The position numbers were made by a program, and so were the translations under genes. From NCBI GenBank assembly GCA_021203545.1, contig JAJQAZ010000153.1:1-50221 (forward strand): DNA of 50,221 bases, given 5' to 3'. The notes below the pieces were generated by a model. The model did not search any database and was not told the DNA's origin. It saw only the letters and a list, made by a program, of their open reading frames with translations. This document shows, one piece after another, positions 1 to 9,058 of this stretch; the stretch's first letter is position 1, and every line of letters starts with the position of its first letter. This DNA comes from Tannerellaceae bacterium. GTDB taxonomy: Bacteria > Bacteroidota > Bacteroidia > Bacteroidales > Tannerellaceae.

Positions 1-35
1 TCTTGTATAGTAAGAGGTTTGTCTATTAATTTCAT
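1..35 (-). CDS. Partial CDS, N-terminus only
   Basis: An ATG on the minus strand at 33-35 opens a frame that stays open to the window edge, giving MKLIDKPLTIQ. A perfect Bacteroidetes -7 box (TATATTTG on the minus strand) lies at 69-76, about 34 bases upstream of this ATG, so a divergently transcribed gene is likely. Eleven codons are too few to name a family. Confidence 0.4.
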   Translation of the reverse strand, partial: MKLIDKPLTIQ

Positions 36-68
36 TGTTCCTATACTTTTTTGTTTAAAACTTTTCCT

Positions 69-76
69 CAAATATA
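69..76 (-). promoter_or_regulatory. -7 promoter box of divergent gene
   Basis: The plus strand reads CAAATATA, which is TATATTTG on the minus strand and matches the Bacteroidetes consensus TAnnTTTG exactly. It sits upstream of the minus-strand ATG at 33-35. No convincing -33 TTTG was found at the usual spacing. Confidence 0.45.
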
Positions 77-83
77 GAGAAAC

Positions 84-170
84 GTTTCCCTAAAGAAAAC
101 TGTTTCCCTATTAATTTTACACTTTTCACTTTTAATTTTTCATTTCCGCCAGGACGACATTTTGTCAGGC
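84..170 (+). promoter_or_regulatory. htpG leader: direct repeat and inverted repeat
   Basis: Two direct copies of GTTTCCCT occur at 84-91 and 102-109, 18 bases apart. At 156-166 there is an inverted repeat GACA-TTT-TGTC. Both lie between the divergent start and htpG. Heat-shock genes often carry such operators, so a stress-control role is a reasonable inference, but no regulator is identified. Confidence 0.3.
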
Positions 171-244
171 TTCTATCTCTGGCATTTTTTTTGCTTTTTA
201 ATGGGCAGAACAATATTTAAAACATTAAAATATACATATCAATT

Positions 245-2296
245 ATGGCAAAACAAGGAAATATCGGGGTTACAAGTGAGAATATCTTCCCCATTATCAA
301 AAAGTTTTTGTACAGTGACCATGAAATCTTTTTGCGGGAGTTGGTTTCCAACGCAGTGGATGCTACCCAGAAACTGAAAACACTGGCTTCAGTTGGTGAA
401 TTCAAAGGAGAACTGGGTGACCTGACAATTCATGTCAGTTTTGATGACAGTACAATTACTATTTCTGACCGGGGGATCGGTATGACTGCCGAAGAAATTG
501 ATAAATACATCAATCAGATCGCATTTTCCGGTGCTGAAGAGTTCGTAGAAAAATATAAAAACGATGCGGCTGCTATTATCGGTCATTTTGGTTTAGGTTT
601 CTACTCCTCTTTCATGGTTTCTAAAAAAGTTGAAATCGTTACCAAATCATATAAAGAAGGTGCGGTAGCAATGAAATGGAGCTGCGACGGTACACCGGAG
701 TATACACTGGAAGAGACAGAAAAAGCAGACCGGGGTACCGATATCATCCTGTATATTGATGATGAAAACAAAGATTTCCTGAACAAAGATAAACTGAATG
801 GCCTGCTGACTAAATATTGCCGTTTCCTGCCTGTACCTATTGCCTTCGGCAAAAAACATGAATGGAAAGACGGTAAATATGTAGATACTGACGAAGATAA
901 TATCGTAAATGATACCAATCCGGCCTGGACCCGCAAACCTGCCGATATGTCGGACGAAGACTATAAAAAGTTCTATCGTGACCTGTATCCGATGTCGGAA
1001 GAGCCGCTTTTCTGGATTCATCTGAATGTGGATTATCCGTTCAACCTGACCGGTATCCTCTATTTCCCACGTATCAAGAATAATATTGATCTGAACCGCA
1101 ATAAAATCCAGTTATACAGCAACCAGGTTTTCGTAACGGATTCGGTTGAAGGCATTGTACCGGAATTCCTTACATTATTACATGGTGTATTGGACTCACC
1201 GGATATCCCGCTGAATGTATCCCGTTCGTACCTGCAAAGCGACCAGAATGTTAAGAAGATATCTAACCACATCACCAAAAAGGTAGCGGATAAACTGGAA
1301 GAGATGTTCAAGAACGACCGGGCCGGATTTGAAGAAAAATGGGACAGTCTGAAATTATTCATCCAGTATGGTATGCTGACAGACGAGAAATTCTACGACC
1401 GTGCTGCCAAATTTGCCCTGTTGAAAGATGTAGACGGTAAATACTTCACATACGAAGAATACAGAACATTGGTAAAAGACAACCAGACCGACAAAGACGG
1501 CAACCTGATTTATCTGTATACCAATAGCAAAGACGAGCAATACAGCTATATACAGGCTGCAAAAGATAAAGGTTATAGTGTACTGTTTATGGACGGCCAA
1601 CTGGATGTACATCAGGTGGGTCAGCTGGAACAGAAGTTTGAGAAAACTCAGTTTGTCCGGGTAGACAGCGACGTGATCGACAATATTATTCGCAAAGAGA
1701 ATAAAAACAGTGTAACACTGACTGATGATCAGCAGAAAGCACTGCAACAGATGTTCAAAAGCCAGACTCCGAAACTGGAAAAAGCGGATTTCTATGTAAC
1801 GATCGAAGCATTAGGTGAAAACACCAGTCCGGTAATGCTAACCCAAAGCGAATATATGCGCCGCATGCGCGAAATGTCGGCCATGCAACCGGGCATGTCC
1901 TTCTACGGAGAAATGCCTGAAAGCTACAACCTGGTTCTGAATAGCGACCACCGTCTGGTAAAAGAAGTACTGGAACAGGAAGAAGCGGCCTGTACAGATA
2001 AAGTACAACCAATATTGGCTGATATCAAAGGTTGGGAAGCCCGTCAGGCCGACCTGCGCGAAGCCCAGAGCAAAAAGAAAGAAGAAGAGATCACTGCCGA
2101 AGAAAAAGAAGATATGACCAACACCAACAAAAAGCTGGACGAATTGCGCGACCAGTATAATGCTGTGTTGGCTGCATATGCTTCCGAAAACAAACTGGTA
2201 AGCCAGCTAATCGACCTTGCCCTGTTAAGCAACGGCATGCTAAAAGGCGAAGCCCTAAGCCAGTTCATCCGCCGCAGTGTAGATATGATCAAATAA
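245..2296 (+). CDS. htpG: Molecular chaperone HtpG (Hsp90)
   Basis: This encodes 683 residues of the bacterial Hsp90 chaperone, an ATP-driven cytoplasmic homodimer that remodels client proteins. The N-terminal GHKL ATPase is clear: RELVSNAVDATQKL near residue 30 (Mg/ATP Asn), DRGIGMT near 78 and GHFGLGFYS near 118. The middle domain has the conserved LNVSRSYLQSD segment. The C-terminal third is charged and helical, as expected for dimerisation. The length is somewhat above the E. coli protein, as is usual in Bacteroidetes. The ATG at 245 is chosen because the motif-bearing N-terminus starts directly there. The gene ends at a strong bidirectional hairpin, and it is divergent from the partial gene at the left edge. 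Confidence 0.97.
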   Translation: MAKQGNIGVTSENIFPIIKKFLYSDHEIFLRELVSNAVDATQKLKTLASVGEFKGELGDLTIHVSFDDSTITISDRGIGMTAEEIDKYINQIAFSGAEEFVEKYKNDAAAIIGHFGLGFYSSFMVSKKVEIVTKSYKEGAVAMKWSCDGTPEYTLEETEKADRGTDIILYIDDENKDFLNKDKLNGLLTKYCRFLPVPIAFGKKHEWKDGKYVDTDEDNIVNDTNPAWTRKPADMSDEDYKKFYRDLYPMSEEPLFWIHLNVDYPFNLTGILYFPRIKNNIDLNRNKIQLYSNQVFVTDSVEGIVPEFLTLLHGVLDSPDIPLNVSRSYLQSDQNVKKISNHITKKVADKLEEMFKNDRAGFEEKWDSLKLFIQYGMLTDEKFYDRAAKFALLKDVDGKYFTYEEYRTLVKDNQTDKDGNLIYLYTNSKDEQYSYIQAAKDKGYSVLFMDGQLDVHQVGQLEQKFEKTQFVRVDSDVIDNIIRKENKNSVTLTDDQQKALQQMFKSQTPKLEKADFYVTIEALGENTSPVMLTQSEYMRRMREMSAMQPGMSFYGEMPESYNLVLNSDHRLVKEVLEQEEAACTDKVQPILADIKGWEARQADLREAQSKKKEEEITAEEKEDMTNTNKKLDELRDQYNAVLAAYASENKLVSQLIDLALLSNGMLKGEALSQFIRRSVDMIK

Positions 2297-2305
2297 TATT
2301 TTGAA

Positions 2306-2344
2306 TTTCATATTGAATGGGCTAAAAGCCCATTCAATATGAAA
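2306..2344. terminator. Bidirectional terminator hairpin
   Basis: A perfect 18-bp stem (2306-2323 with 2327-2344) encloses a 3-base AAA loop. It lies between the htpG stop and the stop of the convergent gene at 2347, so it can terminate both. The stem begins TTT and ends AAA, providing U-rich tails in both directions. Confidence 0.85.
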
Positions 2345-2346
2345 CT

Positions 2347-2721
2347 TTAGCTGAATTCTCTCATAAAAGAGGTAATCTTAAATAAATTCTCCGGATCATC
2401 ACTTTCATCTTTTAATGACCAATAATTAATATGATCTACATATAAATCTCTGTCTTTTAGTAATAATTCTTTGATCTGTTCCCAAATCTGTGTTGAATCT
2501 GTTCTTTCTGTCCATAATAAATTATCAAAAGATGCTATTAACAAAGCCATGACTGCATATTTTTCCTCTTTTGTGAACAAACCCTTTTTCAAAAATGTAA
2601 TAAACTCCTCTACCCTTTCCGCATCTGCAACTTCCATGTCCCAGTCCTGCATACTATCGTCATAAGGCAAAGAAAGTGCTTCACTTATTTTCTTTTGTAT
2701 ATCTGTAGGTATAACAATCAT
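2347..2721 (-). CDS. Hypothetical 124-residue acidic protein
   Basis: A 124-residue soluble protein with no signal peptide or membrane segment. It is acidic and predicted helical, with a motif-poor sequence containing LPYDDSMQDWDMEVADAERV and a C-terminal tryptophan region (HINYWSLKDE). It resembles small immunity or SMI1-like proteins in general character, but no family can be assigned. It is convergent with htpG and separated from it by the hairpin at 2306-2344. The ATG at 2719-2721 is the only reasonable start. Coding likelihood rests on length and composition. Confidence 0.65.
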   Translation of the reverse strand: MIVIPTDIQKKISEALSLPYDDSMQDWDMEVADAERVEEFITFLKKGLFTKEEKYAVMALLIASFDNLLWTERTDSTQIWEQIKELLLKDRDLYVDHINYWSLKDESDDPENLFKITSFMREFS

Positions 2722-2781
2722 TTCTTACATGGTTTATTAAAAATAGCTCCTTGACAAAGATAAAAACATTCTATAAATCAT

Positions 2782-2789
2782 TATATTTG
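2782..2789 (+). promoter_or_regulatory. -7 promoter box
   Basis: TATATTTG matches TAnnTTTG exactly and lies 31 bases before the ATG at 2821. No TTTG is present at the canonical 19-21-base spacing upstream. Confidence 0.5.
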
Positions 2790-2820
2790 TCTCGATACTA
2801 ATTATTTAATATTAATTCCA

Positions 2821-4145
2821 ATGAAAACAAGAATCATCTATTTGCTATTTTCATTTATTTTAATTTCAACCGGTGCTTTTGCCAAGAAACTTAAACCAGC
2901 AGAAATGAAAGGCTGGAAGATCATGCAACTGCAGGGAAATGTAAAAAAGTAACAACTAACCGGAATCTAACAGTAGAGTTTAATCAGGATGGAAACTTCA
3001 CAAAAGTATCCGGGCACTGGTTAGACGGTGAGTATCAGTATGTAAGCCCAACAAGGTACATTCAATGGAATCAACCTTACAATGTTACTTTTACTGATAA
3101 TATGAGAAAAGATCTTTGGGACAGTGGAACCACCGAGGAGCTGGGTACCTACTTTCAGTTTGATGATATGGGACGGATCTCAGAGATCACAAAACCGGGT
3201 TATAGTGATTATCAGGCCGAAGCTTTCTATTATGACGGGAAAAGCTTTTTACTTTATAAAACAGAAACAGTGAACGGTTGGGAGAGTGGGTCAGTGACAG
3301 TTACAGAAGAAATTGAATATACCAAATTTGACGAACAGAGCAACTGGACAGAAAGGAAAGTTAAGCAAACCCGGACAGAAACAGAGTGGACCGGAGATAT
3401 GGGATTTGAGGGAGAAGATAAGGTTACACAGAAAGAAACGACTTTTACGGAGACACGTACATTGTCTTATTTCACAAACCAGGAGATGGCAAAAACCACT
3501 TATTGGGTTGAATTGGATGCAAATGGAAATGCCATTCAACAACCGGGCATAAAAGAGGATAAAGGAGTAAGCACATTTCTTGTTATAGTATTATGCATTG
3601 TTGCACTGATTTCTCTTTTCTTTCTATGGAAATATCAATTTTGCAAAAATATGCTGGAGTCAGTTACAGGATATTCATTCATGCCGGAACGTGTATGGAT
3701 ACATGCAGCAACGAGTGTGCTTAGTATCGCTGCATTTGCTTTCTTTGCCTTCAGGCAGGATCTGGCAACTGAATATCAAACCTTATTAATCTGGAGTATT
3801 GTAGGGCTTTGTTTACTGACCGGATTAATCGTATTTCTGGCCAACAGGAAGGATACTAAATTGGGTACAATTAAAGCCCTTTACCACATGGTTGCTTTTA
3901 TTTGTATGATCATAGCCGGTATAGCAATCATCGTTATTTCTATCTGGGCTATTATGATAGCTATTATTGTACTTATTTTATCAGTAGTATTCAAATCAAT
4001 GTTCAGAACAGAAAAGTATAAGGTAAAATATACCTATCTGGATGATAAGGATATTGCATTCAATTCCTATTCCTGTAAACTGGATAATTCATTCGGTAAA
4101 TGCGAAGCAATCTATTCGGGACGTTGCCCGCATGGTAAATTATGA
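2821..4145 (+). pseudogene. Secreted/membrane protein, frameshifted
   Basis: The ATG at 2821 begins a good signal peptide (MKTRIIYLLFSFILISTGAFA). The frame stops at 2950-2952 right after a run of six A (2943-2948). A frame offset by one base is open from there to 4145 and continues the same kind of sequence. Adding one A to the run joins the two as GNVKK-VTTNRNLTVEF, giving about 441 residues. The first half is a soluble domain with short YxY/F-rich repeats. The second half has about four membrane segments, starting at STFLVIVLCIVALISLFF. The end is Cys-containing (YSCKLDNSFGKCEAIYSGRC). No known family is recognised. The break is either a real frameshift or a homopolymer consensus error. 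Confidence 0.7.
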
Positions 4146-4162
4146 CATACAATGTCCTCATT

Positions 4163-4255
4163 CCCTGCGAAATCGGGGATCGCAAAAGAACTAACGGTAA
4201 TAATATAAATTAGAAAACCGTCTGTTCCTTTGCGATCCCCGATCGGGTCGCAGGG
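4163..4255. terminator. Long hairpin between convergent genes, repeat-family member
   Basis: CCCTGCGA-AATCGGGGATCGCAAA (from 4163) pairs with TTTGCGATCCCCGATCGGGTCGCAGGG (to 4255) around a loop of about 35 bases. It can act as a terminator for both flanking genes. The right edge CAGGGCTGTTAAGTTCT (4251-4267) recurs with one mismatch at 20619-20635 inside the giant inverted repeat. This therefore looks like a mobile REP-like unit rather than a plain terminator. Confidence 0.6.
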
Positions 4256-4306
4256 CTGTTAAGTTCTCCGGTTGAGTTCCGAATGAACGCCTTGGAATAA
4301 TAACTT

Positions 4307-6013
4307 TCACACTTCTACCACCTGACCTGTCGAAACAGTAAAGATATCATATTCATCAATCAGCATTTTCTCTTTTTGTACTCCGTTCAGGGCAAATACC
4401 CGGTCGAGTTCTTTCTGGGAACGCCTGCGCATTACCCAATCCTGGTCGCGATGGCTGTTCAGTACATAAGCAATCATTTTGAGTTGTGGATGCCAGGGTT
4501 GGCCGGTATAAATCACTTTGCCCCCTTTCTCCGAAACAGAAGCTACTCCGGATACCGCACGGCTTATCTGTTCATTGTCGTCAAACAGCTCAAAAACACC
4601 CGAAATAATAGTAATATTGGGCGTAAAATCAAGCTTCCTGTAAGTGTCCGGATCAAAGCAATCCATATTTGTAAAACGGATATTCTTAAAACCATTTTCG
4701 GCAACCACAGCCTCACCAAACTCTACATTAGATAGCTTAAAGTCGTTAATTACAACCTCTATACCGGGAAACTTACGTTTCAGGTCAAACAGATAATTCC
4801 CTGTTCCACCGGCAATATCCAGAATTCGCACGGGCTGGTTCTGTTCCTGTAATTTGACTATCTCTTCTTCAAGCAAAGCCAATAAATTAACTTTTCGTTT
4901 CCGGATACCCCGCCAGCCTATCGCATTCAGGTAAAAATAGTCCATTAATTTACCTATCCCTAATAACCCCTGTGGTTTATTCTTATATACATAATCGAGT
5001 GAAATACCCGAATCGAAACCATATTTAATACCTACTTTCATTCCCTGACTCAGGAAGCCCAGTTTGCTTAGCGACCATTTCTGGAAAGCAAAATTGGCAC
5101 GCTCTATCCAGGGTAATAGCTGCAAAGAAAGCACATCGTACTCATCCCGGCTGAATCGGTCGGGTTCCAGTGTCAGTTCAGCCCGCTGCCAGGCAAAACT
5201 TTGCTCTGCAAAACGCTGGATATGATCATATACCACTCCCCGCTCCTTCTCAAATAACAACCCATGAAAGACCCCCTTTAGCTCTATAAACTCTTTATGC
5301 CTGGATTCCAGACGAACATAAAATTGTTTCTGCGCTTTCTTTTGAACCACATAATCCTTTCCGGCGGCAATAACCAGTGTCGGAACATGAATAGCACCCG
5401 CATCCTCAACAATACGCTTTCCACCGTCCAGTAAATCCACCAGCAACCGTCCGTTAATATCTTTCGTGATCAACGGATCCGCATCATACGCTTTTTGTTC
5501 GGCTACATCGTGAGTCAATACCCGGGATTTTACATAACTGGGAACCGTCAGATTCTTTATCAGGTACGTACCTAATGCAGTAGCTTCTTTTGCAAATGGT
5601 ATATATAATTTTATCTCAAAAGCCGGAGCCAGCAATACCATACCGGCTATATCCGGCGCGAAATCGTGTACCCATGCCGAAACAATCACCCCGGCTATAC
5701 TATTCGCAACCACAAAAACATCCTGTATCGCAACATCGTACCGGGTATTCAGAAAAGAAGCAAAAGCATCCAGATCGCGTACACTATCCATAAAAACAGG
5801 CGATACCTTCTCCGGCGAATGACCGTGCCCTCTCATATCATAGCTAAATATATTATAGTGGGCAAACCGCTCATCAGTAGCGAACTCTTCCAGACGTCCG
5901 GAATGTTCATGTCCGCGGTGCATAATAATAATTGTTTTCTGACCGGGAGCAAAATTCCATTCTCTGTAAAAAAGTTCTGCCTTATTAAATCCGGTAAAAT
6001 ATCCTGTTTCCAT
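4307..6013 (-). CDS. YnbC-like alpha/beta hydrolase-methyltransferase fusion
   Basis: A 568-residue two-domain protein. Residues 1-290 are an alpha/beta hydrolase: the oxyanion-loop region MHRGHEHSGR, DMRGHGHSPE, a nucleophile elbow VANSIAG (Ala in place of the usual flanking Gly), an Asp in AAGKDYVV and a His in KGVFHGL. Residues about 380-568 are a class I SAM methyltransferase with motif I LDIAGGTGNYLFDL. This order and size match E. coli YnbC. It is the last gene of the six-gene lipid operon, starting 14 bases after the PAP2/DSP gene. A role as a lipid or lipid-headgroup esterase plus methyltransferase is inferred from context only. No substrate is known. Confidence 0.85.
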   Translation of the reverse strand: METGYFTGFNKAELFYREWNFAPGQKTIIIMHRGHEHSGRLEEFATDERFAHYNIFSYDMRGHGHSPEKVSPVFMDSVRDLDAFASFLNTRYDVAIQDVFVVANSIAGVIVSAWVHDFAPDIAGMVLLAPAFEIKLYIPFAKEATALGTYLIKNLTVPSYVKSRVLTHDVAEQKAYDADPLITKDINGRLLVDLLDGGKRIVEDAGAIHVPTLVIAAGKDYVVQKKAQKQFYVRLESRHKEFIELKGVFHGLLFEKERGVVYDHIQRFAEQSFAWQRAELTLEPDRFSRDEYDVLSLQLLPWIERANFAFQKWSLSKLGFLSQGMKVGIKYGFDSGISLDYVYKNKPQGLLGIGKLMDYFYLNAIGWRGIRKRKVNLLALLEEEIVKLQEQNQPVRILDIAGGTGNYLFDLKRKFPGIEVVINDFKLSNVEFGEAVVAENGFKNIRFTNMDCFDPDTYRKLDFTPNITIISGVFELFDDNEQISRAVSGVASVSEKGGKVIYTGQPWHPQLKMIAYVLNSHRDQDWVMRRRSQKELDRVFALNGVQKEKMLIDEYDIFTVSTGQVVEV

Positions 6014-6027
6014 ACTGTTGTAGTTTA

Positions 6028-7299
6028 TTATTTTAATTGTTGATATTTCAGTACATTCATTGCTACCACCCTACTCCGGAAATATCCCATTGTACAGTGA
6101 ATATATATCTTCTCTCCGGGACTTCTGTCTCTGTATTTTTCTGCGATCAGCCGGGTCAGGAATTCCATATCCTGCCTTCGGATAGCGACAATATCCAATA
6201 ATGGGAAACAGTGATAACCGGGAGATTCCCTTACTATTTTATTTTCTTCGATCTCGGCCGACAAATCAAAAGTTATGGTATTGGCATCCATTCCATATCC
6301 GGGAAGTTGCCGGGAAGACAAACAGGCTCCCGCATACAGGCCGGGAAGCAATTCGGTTACCGGCTCCCGGCTACTTTTCCTGGCATACCTGCGAATCAAC
6401 CGGTATGCCAGTATATAAGGATAACAGCCTATTTTACGGAGAGGGTGGATCGTTCCGTTTTTTCCTTTCAGGAATACCCCATTCATCCGGTAGTATGCCC
6501 ACCCTACAATTCCAAAAGTAATAGCCGGCCACAACAGAAGTAATCCCCATAACGAACCTGCATAATAGAAAAGGAACATCCCGGTTATACACATCATCGC
6601 CATAAAAAAATAGATATAAGCTATCCGGTATGCCTGTTTACTATATGTATACCCGGCAGGGGGAAAAAGAATAAACGTTACTGCAACCAGTAATAAAGCA
6701 AGCAAAATATCTATCAGGTGATGTTGGTATACCGTTAATGTCGCCACTCCCATCAGGAAAAGCCATATTGCGAAAAAAGACCTCCAAACACCGGATGTTT
6801 TATACTTAATTACCTGCCAGAATATAAGGGCATAACAGATATGAAGTGAAGGTGCCTGGTTGAAGGGTGTATCCCACTGCGATAAGCCGGAAAAGAGAAA
6901 AGAATATATGCTATTTCCGACCCAAGGTTTATCATAGGAATATTGAAGAGGAAAAAGCACAAAACAGATACCTGCGGCTATCGTAACAAACAACAATTGT
7001 TTAATGAGTACAAAAAGTTCATCTTTCCGGTCACAAAGAAAAAACACATACACAAAGAACAACCCGCTACTCATATAGGGAAGGATCATCCAGGGTAGAA
7101 AAGGAATCCTGTCTTCAAAATCAAACCGGAAAGAAGGAACATCCGGTAAGCCCGAAGCATACCATCCCGTCAGCCCATAGATCACCCAAAAAACAATATA
7201 AAATCCACATAATGCGATCATTCGTTGTTCCAGGGATGCTGTTGCTATCACTGTTTTTCCATCCATTGTGCTCTCTTCAACATAATATAACTGATCCAT
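6028..7299 (-). CDS. YnbD-like PAP2 / dual-specificity phosphatase
   Basis: 423 residues with an N-terminal membrane PAP2-type phosphatase and a C-terminal protein-tyrosine-phosphatase-like domain. The PAP2 part has about six membrane segments, a PSLH motif at 150-153 and a HHLID motif at 193-197, fitting the inositolphosphotransferase-like PAP2_3 branch. The C-terminal domain carries the full HCX5R loop as HCTMGYFRSR at 401-410. This architecture is that of E. coli YnbD. The start overlaps the end of the SDR gene by 52 bases, implying translational coupling. A likely role is dephosphorylation of a phosphatidyl-alcohol-phosphate intermediate, analogous to PGP phosphatases. That is inference. 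Confidence 0.85.
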   Translation of the reverse strand: MDQLYYVEESTMDGKTVIATASLEQRMIALCGFYIVFWVIYGLTGWYASGLPDVPSFRFDFEDRIPFLPWMILPYMSSGLFFVYVFFLCDRKDELFVLIKQLLFVTIAAGICFVLFPLQYSYDKPWVGNSIYSFLFSGLSQWDTPFNQAPSLHICYALIFWQVIKYKTSGVWRSFFAIWLFLMGVATLTVYQHHLIDILLALLLVAVTFILFPPAGYTYSKQAYRIAYIYFFMAMMCITGMFLFYYAGSLWGLLLLWPAITFGIVGWAYYRMNGVFLKGKNGTIHPLRKIGCYPYILAYRLIRRYARKSSREPVTELLPGLYAGACLSSRQLPGYGMDANTITFDLSAEIEENKIVRESPGYHCFPLLDIVAIRRQDMEFLTRLIAEKYRDRSPGEKIYIHCTMGYFRSRVVAMNVLKYQQLK

Positions 7300-8000
7300 T
7301 TGTAAGGTAAAACAGAAGTCAGTCCAGTTAATAACCGCATCCGTAAAGGAAATATAATACTCTCTTTCTTTGCTTCAATAGCCTGTATGATCCGGTTTAC
7401 AGCGTCCTCTTCCTTTACTACAAACCATTTACGGGAAAGGTCATTATTATTTATATCTCTTAATTTTTGAGTATCCACACATCCCGGGATCACAGTAGTA
7501 ACAGTAACCCCAAAACCGGCCAATGTGCGACGGTATGCATCGCACACCTGTATCAGTGCACGCTTACTTTTACTATAAATAGTAGCCGTAGGATAATGCA
7601 ACAGTCCGGCCATAGAAGCAATCGCCACAATATGCCCGCTCCTTCTTTCACCCATCTGTTTACGCGCCACTTCAATAGCATTCACAGCACCAATCAGATT
7701 TACGTTCAACATTTCCATGCTCTCTTCGTATGTCAGTTTACGCACAGCGCTACCCGAATAGTTACCGGCGGCCACAATCATCAATTCCAGATCATCCGGA
7801 GCAAAGTCGTTTACCGCCTTCTCCAACGCCTCTTTATCATATACATCCAACTGATATAACCTGAGTTCATTATAGACAGGGGCTGCCGGAACCTTCCGGA
7901 TATCCCGTCCGCACACCGCTACCCGGCATCCTTTTTCAAGATACCTGCGGGCCAGTCCGAGTCCGATACCCGATGTTCCTCCTGTAATAAATACGTTCAT
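7248..8000 (-). CDS. Short-chain dehydrogenase of the lipid operon
   Basis: A 250-residue classical SDR. It has the nucleotide-binding TGGTSGIG at residues 6-13, the active-site serine region IASMAGL and the catalytic YSKSK. An early Arg after the second strand (CGRD) suggests NADP preference. The C-terminus ends in a hydrophobic/basic stretch (ISYIMLKRAQW) that could touch the membrane. Its start overlaps the stop of the patatin-like gene (ATGA at 7997-8000), and its end overlaps the PAP2 gene. It is absent from the E. coli ynbABCD arrangement, so it is an addition. It would reduce or oxidise a lipid intermediate such as a keto- or glycerone-type headgroup. The substrate is unknown. Confidence 0.88.
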   Translation of the reverse strand: MNVFITGGTSGIGLGLARRYLEKGCRVAVCGRDIRKVPAAPVYNELRLYQLDVYDKEALEKAVNDFAPDDLELMIVAAGNYSGSAVRKLTYEESMEMLNVNLIGAVNAIEVARKQMGERRSGHIVAIASMAGLLHYPTATIYSKSKRALIQVCDAYRRTLAGFGVTVTTVIPGCVDTQKLRDINNNDLSRKWFVVKEEDAVNRIIQAIEAKKESIIFPLRMRLLTGLTSVLPYKWISYIMLKRAQWMEKQ

Positions 8001-9058
8001 AAGCTGTTAACTGCTAACATCCGTTCCACTTTTCTGTATCCATATTGCCATTGGTAGTCCACATCCTCCGCAAATTGTTGGTACGAATCCGGAAGTGCGA
8101 TACTCACCCTGTTCCTAAACCAGTCTATTCTTTTACGGATATAATGCCCCTGCAATTCCCGGGTCGCCTGCCGGGTATCAATCCAGTATCGTATCCGGCT
8201 TTTAGCCACATCTTTCAGACGTTCGTTTCCATTATAGCCAAATACCGCACGCACCAACCCTTCTTCGACAGTAGTAAAAGGCTCTTTCTCTTCCAGGATA
8301 ATTGTTTCTGTCAACGTCTCTGCCAGCTCTACAGGCAATAGGTCTACTACCCCTCCGGCATAATATTTGTTTTCATAACATACAGGTTGCACATAAAACA
8401 TATCCGAAAGCGATATCCGCATAGCTTCCGGCACAGTAGCTGTGGTTACCATCCGGATCTCCCGGTCAACCGCACTATCCTGATAAGAGGAAGAGGTTAT
8501 TTCTATCGCCTTACAATCAATATACTTTGCCGTTTGTGAATCTGTAAAAAGTACCTTGCGGTATAGCTTTCGTCCGTTCCGGGGTTGTTCAACCTCTTCT
8601 TTTTGAAATAATAATTCCTATCCTACCATTACAACAGGTATGTGTACACCGAAAGCAGATCCTAACGACGGCAACATTATATCCGGCCCGGAAGGCATAT
8701 CCACCAGATACCTGCGGAAAATATCCCGGATGTAAGGAGCCTTCCGCCTGGAACAGACAAGCTTCAAACAATACAGTCCGATCCGGTGTAACCGGCTCTG
8801 CTCTGATAAACGGATATCCCGGATAAAACAGTATAGTTCTTCCGACCGGAAATAAGCTTTCCGCTCCTCATTTGTAGGGAACGAATTAATAATAGCTGCC
8901 GCAATCGAACCGCCGCAGGTAGAAATAATCAGCCCGGGTTTCATACCATAATCTTCCAGAGCGGCAAACATGCCCCCATACATAGCATAGCGGGTACCTC
9001 CACCCGAAAAGACAACCGTTGTATTATAAGGCCGGCCCATAGGAATTGAATATAGCAT
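7997..9058 (-). pseudogene. Patatin-like protein interrupted by in-frame TAG
   Basis: One 353-codon gene split by a TAG at 8618-8620 (codon 147), with the same frame open on both sides. The N-terminal part has the patatin oxyanion loop SGGGTRY and the elbow IISTCGGSIAAA. The usual G-x-S-x-G nucleophile is Cys48 here. In the downstream part the usual catalytic DGG reads AGG (YYAGGVVDLLPVE, near residue 234). The fold is kept, but both dyad residues are changed. The TAG fits a CAG glutamine codon after one C-to-T change. Its start overlaps the CdsA-like gene by 35 bases, and its end overlaps the SDR start. If the TAG is real, the product would be truncated unless read through. Confidence 0.8.
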
